Notes: a model not told the origin generated them from the letters alone. Numbered from the stretch's first letter, positions 23,870 to 32,752 are shown. The stretch: 33,836 nt of DNA from Methanobacteriota archaeon (GCA_005878415.1 VBMM01000029.1:1-33836); one strand, 5' to 3'. Numbers and translations: made by a program.

Positions 23870-24706
23870 TCACCGGGCGGTGAGCAGGCCCCAGCGCCGA
23901 CTCACCCATTCCTGCGAACGGGAGAAGACCACCCGGTCTACCAGGACCCCGAGGACCAGAATGACGAACATGACCGCGATCACCTGCGCGATGTTCGGCG
24001 CCTCGCTCGCGCTTTCGACCAAGAACCCGAGGCCGACCGTCGCGAAGATGACCTCCGCTCCGACGAGGGATCGCCAGGCGAACGACCAACCGACCTTCGC
24101 GGAGGAGATCAGGTGCGGGAGCGTCGCCGGGACGGTCACCCGCAGGATCAGATCCATTCCGTCGCATCCCATATTGCGGGCCGCCTTGAGGTATATTGGC
24201 GGCACCGTTCGCAAGGCGTCCGCGACCGACACGGTGACGGCGAACAGCGAGCCGATGATCGTGACGAAGAGGAGGGATGCCTCCGAGAAGCCGAACCAGA
24301 CGATGCTCAATGGGACCCATGCGATCGACGGGAACGTCTGAAGCCCAAGGACGTACGGCTGGATTCCCTTCCCGAAGGTGGAGAAATGGACCATGAGCAG
24401 GGCGAGGATCGAGCCGAGGACTAGGGACAACATGAATCCAACGGCGAGTCGAGAGAGCGTCGCCCCGACCGACCGAATAAGCGCCGCGCGGTTCCAGAGG
24501 TTGACCAAGGCAGCGCCCACATCCGCCGGGCCTGGGAACAGATACCCGTACTCTTCCGGGAAGAACAGGTGCAGGCGGACCACGACCTCCCAGATTGCGA
24601 GGAATCCGACCGCGACGAGTATCATGGGGATCAGATGCACGAAGTCCCGTGATCGCCGCCGCTTCTCCGCGGCGGGCGGGGCTACAGGGGGTGTTGGTCC
24701 GCCCAC
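23870..24706 (-). CDS. ABC transporter permease, SsuC/TauC/NrtB type
   Basis: The 278-residue protein has about six transmembrane helices and the EAA loop (TVSVADALRTVPPIYLKAARNMG) that contacts the ATPase. This pattern is that of permeases for nitrate, sulfonate, taurine or related small anions. GTG at 24706, with GGAGGT just upstream, makes it overlap the end of the ATPase gene by about 25 bases. The order binding protein, ATPase, permease on one strand is a complete importer. Confidence 0.9.
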   Translation of the reverse strand: MGGPTPPVAPPAAEKRRRSRDFVHLIPMILVAVGFLAIWEVVVRLHLFFPEEYGYLFPGPADVGAALVNLWNRAALIRSVGATLSRLAVGFMLSLVLGSILALLMVHFSTFGKGIQPYVLGLQTFPSIAWVPLSIVWFGFSEASLLFVTIIGSLFAVTVSVADALRTVPPIYLKAARNMGCDGMDLILRVTVPATLPHLISSAKVGWSFAWRSLVGAEVIFATVGLGFLVESASEAPNIAQVIAVMFVILVLGVLVDRVVFSRSQEWVSRRWGLLTAR

Positions 24707-25461
24707 GTGACCTCCGCCTTGAGAATTTCGTTGGCCTTCCGGATTTGTTCCAAGACCGTGGGGTCGTTCTGCGTCCTCGGCCTCGGCGCGTCGTTCGTCA
24801 GGACTGTGCTGACGGTTCCAGGCCGATGCGAGAGGACGACAATCCGATCGCCCAAGACGGCGGCTTCCCGGACGTCGTGGGTGACGAAGAGCGTAGTCGT
24901 CGCGTTCCGCAGCCAGAGGTCTTGCACGACCACTTGCATCTCCTCGCGAATCTGCACGTCCAAGGCCGCGAACGGCTCGTCCATGAGCAGGACTCTCGGT
25001 CGTAAGACAAGCGCGCGCGCGAGCCCGACCCGCTGCTTCATCCCTCCCGAGAGCTCATGGATCCGGGCGTGAGTGAAGTTCTCGAGCTGCACCATCTTGA
25101 TGAATTCCGCGACTCGCGCCTGCCTCTCGTTTCGAGGGACCCCCGCCACCTTCAACCCGAACTGGACGTTCGCCTGGACGTCGAGCCACGGGAAGAGGGC
25201 GGCTTCCTGGAAGACGACGACGCGATCCGCCCCGGGGCCGTCGACTCGCATTCCGTCCATCTCGACCCACCCCGTCGTGGGTTCCTCGAGGCCCGCGACG
25301 AGGCTGAGGAGCGTCGACTTCCCGCATCCGGACGGGCCGACGATTGTGACGAACTCGGCGCCTCCCACCTCGAGGTTGACGTCGCGCAAAGCCTGCACGG
25401 CTCCCGTCTTCCCTCCGAACGTCTTCCCTAAGGAGACGATTTTCAGCGCGGCGCCTTTCAT
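24682..25461 (-). CDS. ABC transporter ATP-binding protein, SsuB/TauB type
   Basis: The 259-residue ATPase has Walker A at 42-50 (GPSGCGKST), Q-loop Gln85, the signature LSGGMKQR at 137-144, Walker B with Asp161 and Glu162 (LLMDEPFAALD), and the switch His195. It is closest in type to nitrate/sulfonate/taurine transporters. The ATG at 25461 is inferred from the family start (KIVSLGKTFGG); an in-frame extension to 25842 lies inside the upstream gene and is not used. The start sits three bases before the end of the binding-protein gene (25464), and so is likely translationally coupled. Confidence 0.93.
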   Translation of the reverse strand: MKGAALKIVSLGKTFGGKTGAVQALRDVNLEVGGAEFVTIVGPSGCGKSTLLSLVAGLEEPTTGWVEMDGMRVDGPGADRVVVFQEAALFPWLDVQANVQFGLKVAGVPRNERQARVAEFIKMVQLENFTHARIHELSGGMKQRVGLARALVLRPRVLLMDEPFAALDVQIREEMQVVVQDLWLRNATTTLFVTHDVREAAVLGDRIVVLSHRPGTVSTVLTNDAPRPRTQNDPTVLEQIRKANEILKAEVTWADQHPL

Positions 25462-25463
25462 CC

Positions 25464-26444
25464 TTAGTTCACCGGAGACAAGCCCCGACTCGCAAGTATC
25501 TCGTTGAGAAGACTGAGGTCGTAGAGCCCGCTCGTATCGACGCCGGCGGGCAGGAGTCCCAACTCCTGTGCCCACGCTAGGTACGTGACGAGGGACGATT
25601 TGATCGGGTCGTACGTGAGGTTCAGATTCCCGAATGCGGCGGCAATCGTCGCGTTGGCGAGGCGATTCAACGTCACTTTGGTAATCGCGTCGTCCAGGAA
25701 CCTCTTGACGATATCCCGGTGCGTGTCGAGATATCGTTTCGTCGTGACGAGCTGCGTGGTCACGAAACGTCCGTTGGGCCACAAGGACCTCTCGTCTAAG
25801 AATACTTTCCCGCCGGCCTCCAGGACGAGCCGGCTCGCCCACGGCTCCGGCACCCAGGCGCCGTCGATCTGGCGGAGCTGGAACAGGGAAAGGATGTTCG
25901 GGTTCGCGGCGTTGATGACTTCCACGTCGCCGCCCTGATCGACCGTCTTGTGTCCCTCCGACAGGAGGAAATGTTTCAGGGCGATATCTTGTGTGTTCCC
26001 GAGCTGCGGCGATGCGAACTTTCTCCCCGTATAGTTTGCGCTCGTGGTCAGGTTCAGCGTGGGCTGGATTACGAACAGCGCCCCGCCGCTTGCGCCGCCC
26101 GCAATCACCCGCAGCACGTCCGGGCCCACGGCGGCCAGCCCGGTGAGCGTCGGGGACGGACCGACGAACAGGAGATCAACCCGGTTCGCCAGGAGGGCCG
26201 CGATTCCGGTGGGGCCCGCGTTGAACGCCCGAGGCTCGAGTGTCAACGCGCTCCCCAAGGCCGCTTGGTAGGCGCCGGTCGAAATGCCGTACAGCGACTG
26301 AGCGTGCGTCACGTTCGGAAAGTACCCGAGGCGGACGACCGAGTCGGACTGCACCGAGAGGTACGCCGCGAGGATCGCGATCGAGACGAGAATGGCGGAT
26401 AAGGCGACCGCGGCGAACGCGACGTTCGTCCGGAGGCGCGCCAC
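25464..26444 (-). CDS. ABC transporter substrate-binding protein, SsuA/TauA/NMT1 type
   Basis: The 326-residue protein has an N-terminal hydrophobic helix (about residues 8-30) with no lipobox Cys, so it is likely anchored to the outside of the membrane or cleaved. The mature part has the periplasmic-binding fold of the NMT1/SsuA type: the opening VRLGYFPNVTHAQSLYG, LLANRVDLLFVGPSPTL, and RQIDGAWVPEPWASRL. It should capture a small anion or organosulfur compound for the permease/ATPase pair that follows. GTG at 26444 is supported by a TATA-like element about 28 bases upstream, which lies within an inverted repeat. Confidence 0.9.
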   Translation of the reverse strand: MARLRTNVAFAAVALSAILVSIAILAAYLSVQSDSVVRLGYFPNVTHAQSLYGISTGAYQAALGSALTLEPRAFNAGPTGIAALLANRVDLLFVGPSPTLTGLAAVGPDVLRVIAGGASGGALFVIQPTLNLTTSANYTGRKFASPQLGNTQDIALKHFLLSEGHKTVDQGGDVEVINAANPNILSLFQLRQIDGAWVPEPWASRLVLEAGGKVFLDERSLWPNGRFVTTQLVTTKRYLDTHRDIVKRFLDDAITKVTLNRLANATIAAAFGNLNLTYDPIKSSLVTYLAWAQELGLLPAGVDTSGLYDLSLLNEILASRGLSPVN

Positions 26445-26464
26445 GCTCCCAGGGAAGCGGCCTC

Positions 26465-26481
26465 CCGATAAAGACTATCGG
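26465..26481. promoter_or_regulatory. Inverted repeat overlapping the importer promoter
   Basis: CCGATA and TATCGG form a perfect 6-base inverted repeat with a five-base spacer (AAGAC). Its centre is about 29 bases before the start of the binding-protein gene and it contains the CTTTATC TATA-like box on the minus strand. A dimeric repressor bound here would block the promoter, so this could be an operator for the importer operon. Confidence 0.45.
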
Positions 26482-26539
26482 AGCCCCTGCCAGGAACGAC
26501 GCGCCCCCTCCGGTTCGTGACGCGCGAACGGGCGGGGGC

Positions 26540-26552
26540 AAAGCCCATATAG
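26540..26552 (+). promoter_or_regulatory. TATA-like box for MFS gene
   Basis: AAAGCCCATATAG is centred about 44 bases before the ATG at 26590 and only about 16 bases before the GTG at 26563. The spacing favours transcription starting near 26574 and translation from the ATG. Confidence 0.4.
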
Positions 26553-26562
26553 TCGCGGAGGG

Positions 26563-27900
26563 GTGCGACGGCCTCGCTCGGCCGAAGGGATGGGTTTGGA
26601 GCGGGCGAACGGTTCGCACTGGTTCTACTCGTACTTGCCGCAAGGGATCGCGGGCGGCGCAACCTCGGCGCTGATCCCTCTCTTCGCGTACGGTCTGGGC
26701 GGGAGCCTGTCGGATGTCGGGATCATCGCCGCGGCGACGAGCATCGCCTCGGTCCCGTCGTTCATGCTCTGGGGATCCCTGTCCGATCGCGTCGGCCGCC
26801 GCAAGGTCTTCCTCCTGATCGGGTTCGCGGGGAACGCGCTCTGCTTCCTCCTCATGGCCGCGAGCCGGACGCTGCCCGAGTTCTACTTGACCAACTTGTT
26901 GATCGGCTGCCTCGGCGCCGCGAGCGGTCCCGTGGGGACGGTCCTCATCATGGAGACCACACCCCGGACGGAATGGCCCGCGCGCCTCGCGTTCGTCAGC
27001 CGGATCGGGGCCGCGGGTTGGGTCGGGGGACTCGGCCTCGGCGTCGCCTGGCTCGCCCTCGGTCCCACGGTCGTCGGCGGCGGACTGGGTCTCATGCGGG
27101 CGCTCTTCGCGATTGGGGCCGGATTCGGCGGCGTGTCCGTGGTGCTCGCGTTCCTTTGGACGCGTGAGCCGACGCGGCGCGTGAGCCGGCGAGATGTGCA
27201 GGGCACGTACATCCGGCCGCGCGTGGAACGAGGCCGCTACCTTCCGACCCACGTCTTGCACTACTTCGACGTGCGGACCCCGCGGGCGCCGGCCGGCCGC
27301 CTTCCCCGCTCGCTCCGCACCTATCTCCTCTGCGTATTCCTCTTGTTCGGCGGGTTCACCGCATTCTACAGTTTCTTCCCGATCTTCTTGACTCAGGTCT
27401 ACGGCATCTCCAGCCCCGGCATTTTCGCCGTGTACATTGGGAGCCAGGCCATGTCCATCGCCGCCTATCCGTACGTCGGTCGGTGGATCGCCTCGCGGAA
27501 AAGCGCGTCCCCGCAGGTGTACGCGGCTCTCGGCCGCTCGCTCTTGTTCGGCTCGTTCTTCCTGGTGAGCTTGGTCTCGATTCCCGCCGCAGGCGTCTTC
27601 GCCCTCGCCTTCGTCCTCCACGCCGGCGTCGGGCTTTGCTGGGCGGTGCTCAACGTCGCGGGTTCGACGTGGGTCTCCCACCTCGCGCCGGCGAAGGGGC
27701 GGGCCCAGGCTTTCGGGGCGTACAACGCGGTCCAGGGGTTCGGTTCGATCTTGGGTCCGCTGCTCGGTGGCTTTTCCGCGCAGTGGCTCGGCTACGGCCC
27801 GGCGTTCGCGGTGAGCGTCGGCCTCATCCTCGTCGGATGCGCGATCTTGGTGACGCTCCCGGCGGAGGGACCCGCCGAGGCCGACGAAAAGGGTAAATGA
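26563..27900 (+). CDS. Major facilitator superfamily transporter
   Basis: The protein has about twelve hydrophobic segments and a clear motif A between helices 2 and 3 (GSLSDRVGRRKVF). The central loop (about residues 205-245) is long and basic, as is usual. It is a secondary transporter, perhaps a drug or metabolite exporter; the substrate is unknown. GTG at 26563 gives 445 residues, while ATG at 26590 gives 436 and fits the TATA-like box better, since that box lies too close to 26563. The C-terminus is acidic. The next gene starts 33 bases after its stop. Confidence 0.88.
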   Translation: MRRPRSAEGMGLERANGSHWFYSYLPQGIAGGATSALIPLFAYGLGGSLSDVGIIAAATSIASVPSFMLWGSLSDRVGRRKVFLLIGFAGNALCFLLMAASRTLPEFYLTNLLIGCLGAASGPVGTVLIMETTPRTEWPARLAFVSRIGAAGWVGGLGLGVAWLALGPTVVGGGLGLMRALFAIGAGFGGVSVVLAFLWTREPTRRVSRRDVQGTYIRPRVERGRYLPTHVLHYFDVRTPRAPAGRLPRSLRTYLLCVFLLFGGFTAFYSFFPIFLTQVYGISSPGIFAVYIGSQAMSIAAYPYVGRWIASRKSASPQVYAALGRSLLFGSFFLVSLVSIPAAGVFALAFVLHAGVGLCWAVLNVAGSTWVSHLAPAKGRAQAFGAYNAVQGFGSILGPLLGGFSAQWLGYGPAFAVSVGLILVGCAILVTLPAEGPAEADEKGK

Positions 27901-27933
27901 GGTCCCCGGCTTCGCGCTCCCGGGATCGCGTCG

Positions 27934-28978
27934 TTGAAGGTGATTGTCCTCGGCGGATACGGGGCGATGGCGCAGTCGACCGTACCGGATCTCCTGGCGA
28001 GCCCCGGGGTCGAGCGCGTCGGGATCGCCGGGCGCAGGGCTGACAAGGCGAAGGCCGTCGCGAAGGCGCAGTCGGATGACCGCGCCGTGCCCGTCGCGAT
28101 CGACGCGAGGGACTCGGCGGCGCTTGAAAGAGAGCTCCGCAACTGGGACTGTATCATCAACAGCAGCTGGTACGACCTGAACGTGCCGATCACCGAAGCG
28201 GCGATTCGGGCCGGCATCCACTACTGCGATCTCGGCGGATTGTACCACCAGACCCTCCGCCAATTGAAGCTCGACAAGCAGGCGAAGGACGCGGGCGTGA
28301 CATGCGTCCTCGGGATCGGATCCACGCCCGGCACGATGAACGTCCTCGGCATGTACGGGGCGAGCAAGCTCGATCGGGTTCACAAGATCCAGCTTCGGAG
28401 CAGCGGCGCGGTCGTATCCGGCGGCGATCCCGGGACGTTCGTGCCGCCGTACGCGATCCGCACGATCCTCGACGAGTTCTCGATGGACGCGCCGATCCTG
28501 CGGAAAGGCAAGATCCAGTTCGTCCCGGCGCTCTCGGGCCTCGAGAAGTCCGAGTTCATCGCGCCCGTCGGCATCGTCGAAGGGTACTACACGATCCACT
28601 CGGAATTGGCGACGATGCCCCAGACGATCGGAAAGGGTGTCCAGGAGATGGACTTCATCGTTGCGTTTCCTCCCGCGTTCCGCGAGACGATCGCGACCCT
28701 GGTTCGGCTCGGTCTCGCGAGCCGCGAGGCGGTCGTCGTGGAAGGCTCGAAGGTCCGGCCGTATGACCTGACGTCGGAACGTGGGCGGCGGAGTCGTCGA
28801 CACCGGCGTCCCGCCGTCCATCGCCGCGCAGTGGGCCGTCAAGGGGTTGATCAAAGAGCGCGGTGTCGTTCCTCCAGAGATCGCGTTTGACCCGTTGCCC
28901 TATTTCAAAGAACTCGGGAGCCGAGGTCGCGGTATCCGCATCACGGAATACGCCGAGGAGACGCGGACGCTGAACTGA
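27934..28978 (+). pseudogene. Saccharopine dehydrogenase-family oxidoreductase, frameshifted with internal gap
   Basis: From TTG 27934 the frame encodes a Rossmann domain (VIVLGGYGAMAQ, GIAGRR) and family segments such as HYCDLGGLYHQT, GIGSTPGTMNVLG and EGSKVRPYDLT. After about residue 281 the frame turns to Arg-rich noise up to a stop at 28890. A second frame from about 28781 reads VGGGVVDTGVPPSI, then AAQWAVKG and GVVPPEIAFDPLPYFKELG, the normal family C-terminus, and ends at 28978. Some 50-60 residues of the family's middle-to-C-terminal region appear missing at about 28777-28781, together with the frame. The reaction of relatives is NAD(P)-dependent oxidation or reduction of amino-acid adducts. 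It could be a decaying gene or an assembly join. Confidence 0.78.
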
Positions 28979-29017
28979 ATTTGTCCTCACCCAAGCGTCA
29001 GCAAATCGCAGAGATGC

Positions 29018-29041
29018 AACGCGCCCCAAAGGGGGTGCGTT
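29018..29041 (+). terminator. Stem-loop after the saccharopine dehydrogenase-like gene
   Basis: AACGCGCCCC and GGGGTGCGTT form a 10-base-pair stem (one G-T pair) around a four-base loop, AAAG. It lies 40 bases after the stop at 28978 and 86 bases before the next TATA-like box. No T-run follows, so it may be a terminator or an mRNA 3' structure. Confidence 0.4.
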
Positions 29042-29126
29042 AGCGATCGGCGCACACGCGAGGTAGGTCAATGTTCGAACGCTGTTTTCCTCGGGATTCT
29101 TGCGGATGACCGGGCTCAACCTCGTC

Positions 29127-29134
29127 TATTTATA
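29127..29134 (+). promoter_or_regulatory. TATA box for PKD surface protein 1
   Basis: TATTTATA is the most canonical archaeal TATA box in the window. It predicts transcription from about 29157 and a 29-base leader that carries GGGGAGCGAGG before the TTG start at 29186. Confidence 0.55.
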
Positions 29135-29185
29135 CCATCCATCCAATCCCTGGAATCACCTTATTCTCTCTGGGGAGCGAGGTAC

Positions 29186-32100
29186 TTGGTCGCAGCGGGG
29201 GAAGCCGCTCCGCCGTCTTCGGCGCCTACGCCGGGGACCGGAGGTCGGAAGAAGACGCTTGTGCTCGTGATTGTGGCCGTGCTCGTGATCGCGGCGCTCG
29301 CCTCGGTCACGTATATCCTGCTCTCGAGAACCTCTCCGCCGGCCACGCCGCCGGCGGCGGTTCGGCTCGATCACGTCACGATTTCCGGCGGGACGTCCGT
29401 CGACCAAGCCGGACTCCTGACGCTCTCCGCCGTCGCGATCGACACGAAAGGGGCGGCCGAGACCTCCAACGCGACTTGGCTTTGGTCTGCGAGTCCGGCG
29501 GCGTCCGTGACGGTTGTGATGTCGGGGACCCCATCCACGATCCAGGTGCTCGCGAAGCTGTCTGGCTCCGTGACGATCACCGCGAACGCGACGTGGAACA
29601 ATTCCGCGAAGGAGTCGACGCACGCCGTCACGGTTAATGCCTTGACGTACGAGCTGATTCCTGCCGACACCGCTCCGCTCGTCGGGCAAGCATTCGACAT
29701 TACGGTCCGTGTCTTGCGGGGAGCGACCATCGCGACTTCCTATGCTGGGACGGTTCACTTCACATCCGACGATACGGGCGCGACGATCCCTGCGGACGCC
29801 GCGTTCTCCGCAGGCGATGCGGGGCAGAAGATCGTCTCCGGGTTCGCCGTCTCCGTACCAAGCGCCGTGCAGTTCACCGGGACGGACACCGTCGCCGCGA
29901 TTACCGGCAGTGCTGGGGTCAGCGGGAACCGGGCTCCCATCGCGTTGATCAGCCTCACCCCAGATTCCGCGAATCCCCTCGGGATGACGGCGGATGGTTC
30001 GGGGTCTTCCGATCCCGACGGCGATCCAATCACCTACCTCTGGGATCTCGGCGACAGCACGACGGCAACGACGCCCGTCGTCACGCACACGTACGCGACG
30101 GCAGGCCCGTACCTGGTCCAGCTCACCGTGACCGACAGCCACGCCGTCTCCGACTCGGCCACCCAGACCTTCACCGCGAAGGCCAAGCCGACAGCGAGTT
30201 TCATCGTCGTTTCTGAATCCCCTTCCGGCACGGGCATCCGCGTCGACGTGGATGCCTCGGCGTCCTCGGACTCGGACGGCACGATCGTCAACTACAACTG
30301 GACCTGGGACGACGGCACCTTCTCCGACGTTTCGACGCCCGTGACGTTCCACGACTATGGCGCGTCGCTGATCGGCCAATCCGTGACCATCGTCCTGCGC
30401 GTGACGGACAACGACAACCTCGATGGGCGTGCGTCCCAGACGATTCAGATCACCCTCCTCCCGCAGCCCCCGGTCGCCTCCTTTGTCGTCTCCTCGGTGG
30501 ACCAGCTGAACCGTACCGTTTACGTGGATGCGAGCGGCTCGTCCGATCCGAACGGCAACATCGCGTCGTACAACTGGAGCTGGGGCGACGGCACCTGGAC
30601 CAACCTGACGACGGCAACTGCGAGCCACGCCTATGGCACGGACGCCGACTTTGTGATCAACTTGACCGTGATCGACACGACGAGCCTCAGCGGCTCAACG
30701 GAGATGTCCGTCCACGTCGAACAGCCGTCGGTGGCGCCGACGGCCGTCCTGACGGTGACCCGGAACCTGATGACTGTCGACGCGGACGCGAGTGCCTCAT
30801 TCGATCCGAACGGCAACATTGCGACGTACACGTTCGCCTGGGGCGACGGCACGACGACCGGTCCGCAGGCGAGCCCGCTCGCGAGTCATGTGTATTCATC
30901 GGCGGGCAAGTACACGGTGACGGTGACGGTCGAGGACAGCACGAACCTCCAAGGCTCTGCGGCGAAGACTGTTTCCGTCGCGGCATCGACGTTGGACTAC
31001 CGCTACCACGACTTCTTCAACGTCCCGTACGGCGAATGGTGGGACTATCGCTACATCAAGTACGGTGACCTGCCGATCAACGCCGAGTGCTTCAACCAGA
31101 CATCCGTCGCGGACGGGGTCTGCACACCCAACCACCCGAACACGCCAGATTTCGAGACCTATCCGTACACGAACTGGTATCCCCTCCCCGGCTCAATCCG
31201 GCCCGGGAACCCGACGAACAACCCACTCGTCTACGCGCCGTACCTGTTCGATGTGGCCGGCGTGAACGTCGCGGGCTACAACCGCTCCGAGCCCGTGTTC
31301 CTACCCGTGTTCAACTATGACGCACCTGTCGGGAGCGAACTGAACTTCCACTGGTACCTCCAGTACCTCGACAAAGCGACCGGGGACGACCTCACCCTGA
31401 ACAAGGGCTGCCCCGGCGTGGACCCGAAGTTCAACGACGGATTCGAGATCCGCTCCCAGGTCTGGCTCACCCTGGACCTCGCGGAGTCGAAGCGTATCTT
31501 CGGGGTCCCGCTCTCGACGACGCCATCTCAGGCGCAGGCGTGGTGGAATTCGAACACGAACAACGCGTGCGGCACGCAGGGCCTTCTCGAAGATCAGGTT
31601 TCGTCGTGGTTCCAGACCCTCGGCGGTCCGGCGGGGACTGAAGGCAAGTACGACATCGTGAACAGCTTCGAGTATCAGTACACGCCGTTCTACACGAACA
31701 TCACCGCCGTCGTCGATTCCTCGACCGGGGAGACGCGGGTGTACCTGGAGCACGCGGCCTGGGGGACGGAAGTCCTCCTCGCGCGGATGTTCTACTGGGG
31801 CAACGCCTCATATCAGTTGAATTACCTCGATTCGACGAATGCACGCGGCTGGTGGGGCATGGAGCTCGGGTGGCTCGAGGGCATGAACTTCCAGGGAAGC
31901 CTCGGTCCAGCGGGGGGCGGCTTTGACTTCAACCTGTCCGCGGCGATGCAGTACCACTTCCAGCAGCTGACGTTCCCGAGGACGGGAGGGTACGACCGGA
32001 CGGACGACGTCCCGTACTGGACTTGGGGGCCGATCTTGTCGGACTACACGAACGACTACAGCCCGAAGCATCCGATCTCCGAGTTGGATCGGTACCCGAG

Positions 32101-32653
32101 TCCGTACTACGGATATATCCACTCGACACCGGGGAGTGCACGGTACGGGCAGAACCTGACCTACGATTACGTGCCGATCCGTTGGGACCTCGTCGCCGGG
32201 CAGACCTGGAACTTCCAGTACCCGACCGGGAACGTCGTCTTCTACGACCCGAACAACACGCCGCTCGGGTCGGATCCAAGATACGGCGCCTACGTCGAGG
32301 TGCACAAGCCGCTTGCCTACGATTCAACGAAGCCGTCCGGATACGGGACGTGGGACGTGACGAACAACACCTGGGGCGTCTACGGTCCCTCATTGACGGG
32401 TGGTCCGGTGGGCAACGCCGGCGCGGACGGTATCCCAGGGAATTCGGACGACCGATATGCGCTCGAATCGTGGGGAGCGATCAACGTCGTGGCGTCCGGC
32501 GCCGCGGGTTTCGCGAAGATCACGTCTCACGCATCGGCCCCACCCGCGCTTGGTCCATCGTCCGAAAGCGCCGCGGCAGGCTCCGCGCGTTCCGGTGACT
32601 TCTACGTCGCGACCGTCCCCAGCCGAGTCACGACCCGGTCCCGACTCGATTGA
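29186..32653 (+). CDS. Membrane-anchored surface protein with four PKD domains and a large aromatic-rich C-terminal domain
   Basis: The 1155-residue protein has a short N-terminus, one hydrophobic helix (24-46) and a long exported part. Two Ig-like stretches (about 53-245) are followed by four PKD domains, beginning near residues 250, 334, 428 and 517, each with a DPNGNIASY-like and WGDGT-like core. The last 550 residues form a domain unlike anything I recognise, rich in Tyr, Trp, Pro and Asn, with several cysteines and N-glycosylation-type NxT/S sites. There is no C-terminal anchor. The start is TTG at 29186 with a good ribosome site. A paralogue with the same C-terminal motifs follows. Adhesion, S-layer or glycan binding are possible roles, none shown. 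Confidence 0.85.
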   Translation: MVAAGEAAPPSSAPTPGTGGRKKTLVLVIVAVLVIAALASVTYILLSRTSPPATPPAAVRLDHVTISGGTSVDQAGLLTLSAVAIDTKGAAETSNATWLWSASPAASVTVVMSGTPSTIQVLAKLSGSVTITANATWNNSAKESTHAVTVNALTYELIPADTAPLVGQAFDITVRVLRGATIATSYAGTVHFTSDDTGATIPADAAFSAGDAGQKIVSGFAVSVPSAVQFTGTDTVAAITGSAGVSGNRAPIALISLTPDSANPLGMTADGSGSSDPDGDPITYLWDLGDSTTATTPVVTHTYATAGPYLVQLTVTDSHAVSDSATQTFTAKAKPTASFIVVSESPSGTGIRVDVDASASSDSDGTIVNYNWTWDDGTFSDVSTPVTFHDYGASLIGQSVTIVLRVTDNDNLDGRASQTIQITLLPQPPVASFVVSSVDQLNRTVYVDASGSSDPNGNIASYNWSWGDGTWTNLTTATASHAYGTDADFVINLTVIDTTSLSGSTEMSVHVEQPSVAPTAVLTVTRNLMTVDADASASFDPNGNIATYTFAWGDGTTTGPQASPLASHVYSSAGKYTVTVTVEDSTNLQGSAAKTVSVAASTLDYRYHDFFNVPYGEWWDYRYIKYGDLPINAECFNQTSVADGVCTPNHPNTPDFETYPYTNWYPLPGSIRPGNPTNNPLVYAPYLFDVAGVNVAGYNRSEPVFLPVFNYDAPVGSELNFHWYLQYLDKATGDDLTLNKGCPGVDPKFNDGFEIRSQVWLTLDLAESKRIFGVPLSTTPSQAQAWWNSNTNNACGTQGLLEDQVSSWFQTLGGPAGTEGKYDIVNSFEYQYTPFYTNITAVVDSSTGETRVYLEHAAWGTEVLLARMFYWGNASYQLNYLDSTNARGWWGMELGWLEGMNFQGSLGPAGGGFDFNLSAAMQYHFQQLTFPRTGGYDRTDDVPYWTWGPILSDYTNDYSPKHPISELDRYPSPYYGYIHSTPGSARYGQNLTYDYVPIRWDLVAGQTWNFQYPTGNVVFYDPNNTPLGSDPRYGAYVEVHKPLAYDSTKPSGYGTWDVTNNTWGVYGPSLTGGPVGNAGADGIPGNSDDRYALESWGAINVVASGAAGFAKITSHASAPPALGPSSESAAAGSARSGDFYVATVPSRVTTRSRLD

Positions 32654-32733
32654 GCATGCGGCCTCTAGTCCGCGGCGAGTCGGCGGATCAGCGGCAGCCG
32701 GAGTCGTGCGTTTTTCCGGCGAGTTCGCTAGGT

Positions 32734-32752
32734 TCAAATAAGGTCCGGACCT
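32734..32752 (+). promoter_or_regulatory. TATA-like box with adjacent 12-base palindrome before PKD protein 2
   Basis: TCAAATA (32734-32740) is followed at once by the perfect palindrome AGGTCCGGACCT (32741-32752). The two lie about 75 bases before the ATG at 32818. The palindrome is placed where a regulator could stop polymerase, but no regulator gene is in the window. The rest of the 164-base gap shows nothing else clear. Confidence 0.35.

Noticed and set aside
25462..25842. N-terminal extension of the ABC ATPase to 25842
   Set aside because: It overlaps the substrate-binding protein gene in another frame; the family start is at 25461.
26176..28854. 892-codon open frame on the minus strand opposite the MFS and saccharopine dehydrogenase-like genes
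   Set aside because: It is low in complexity, Arg/Glu/Asp-rich and lacks any family signature. It spans three genes on two strands.
29018..29041. tRNA or structured RNA gene in the gap before PKD protein 1
   Set aside because: The hairpin stands alone, with no cloverleaf arms or CCA-like acceptor stem.
29156..30628. 490-codon open frame opposite PKD protein 1
   Set aside because: Arg/Gly/Asp-rich repeats arise from the antisense of PKD repeats; no start context or family match.
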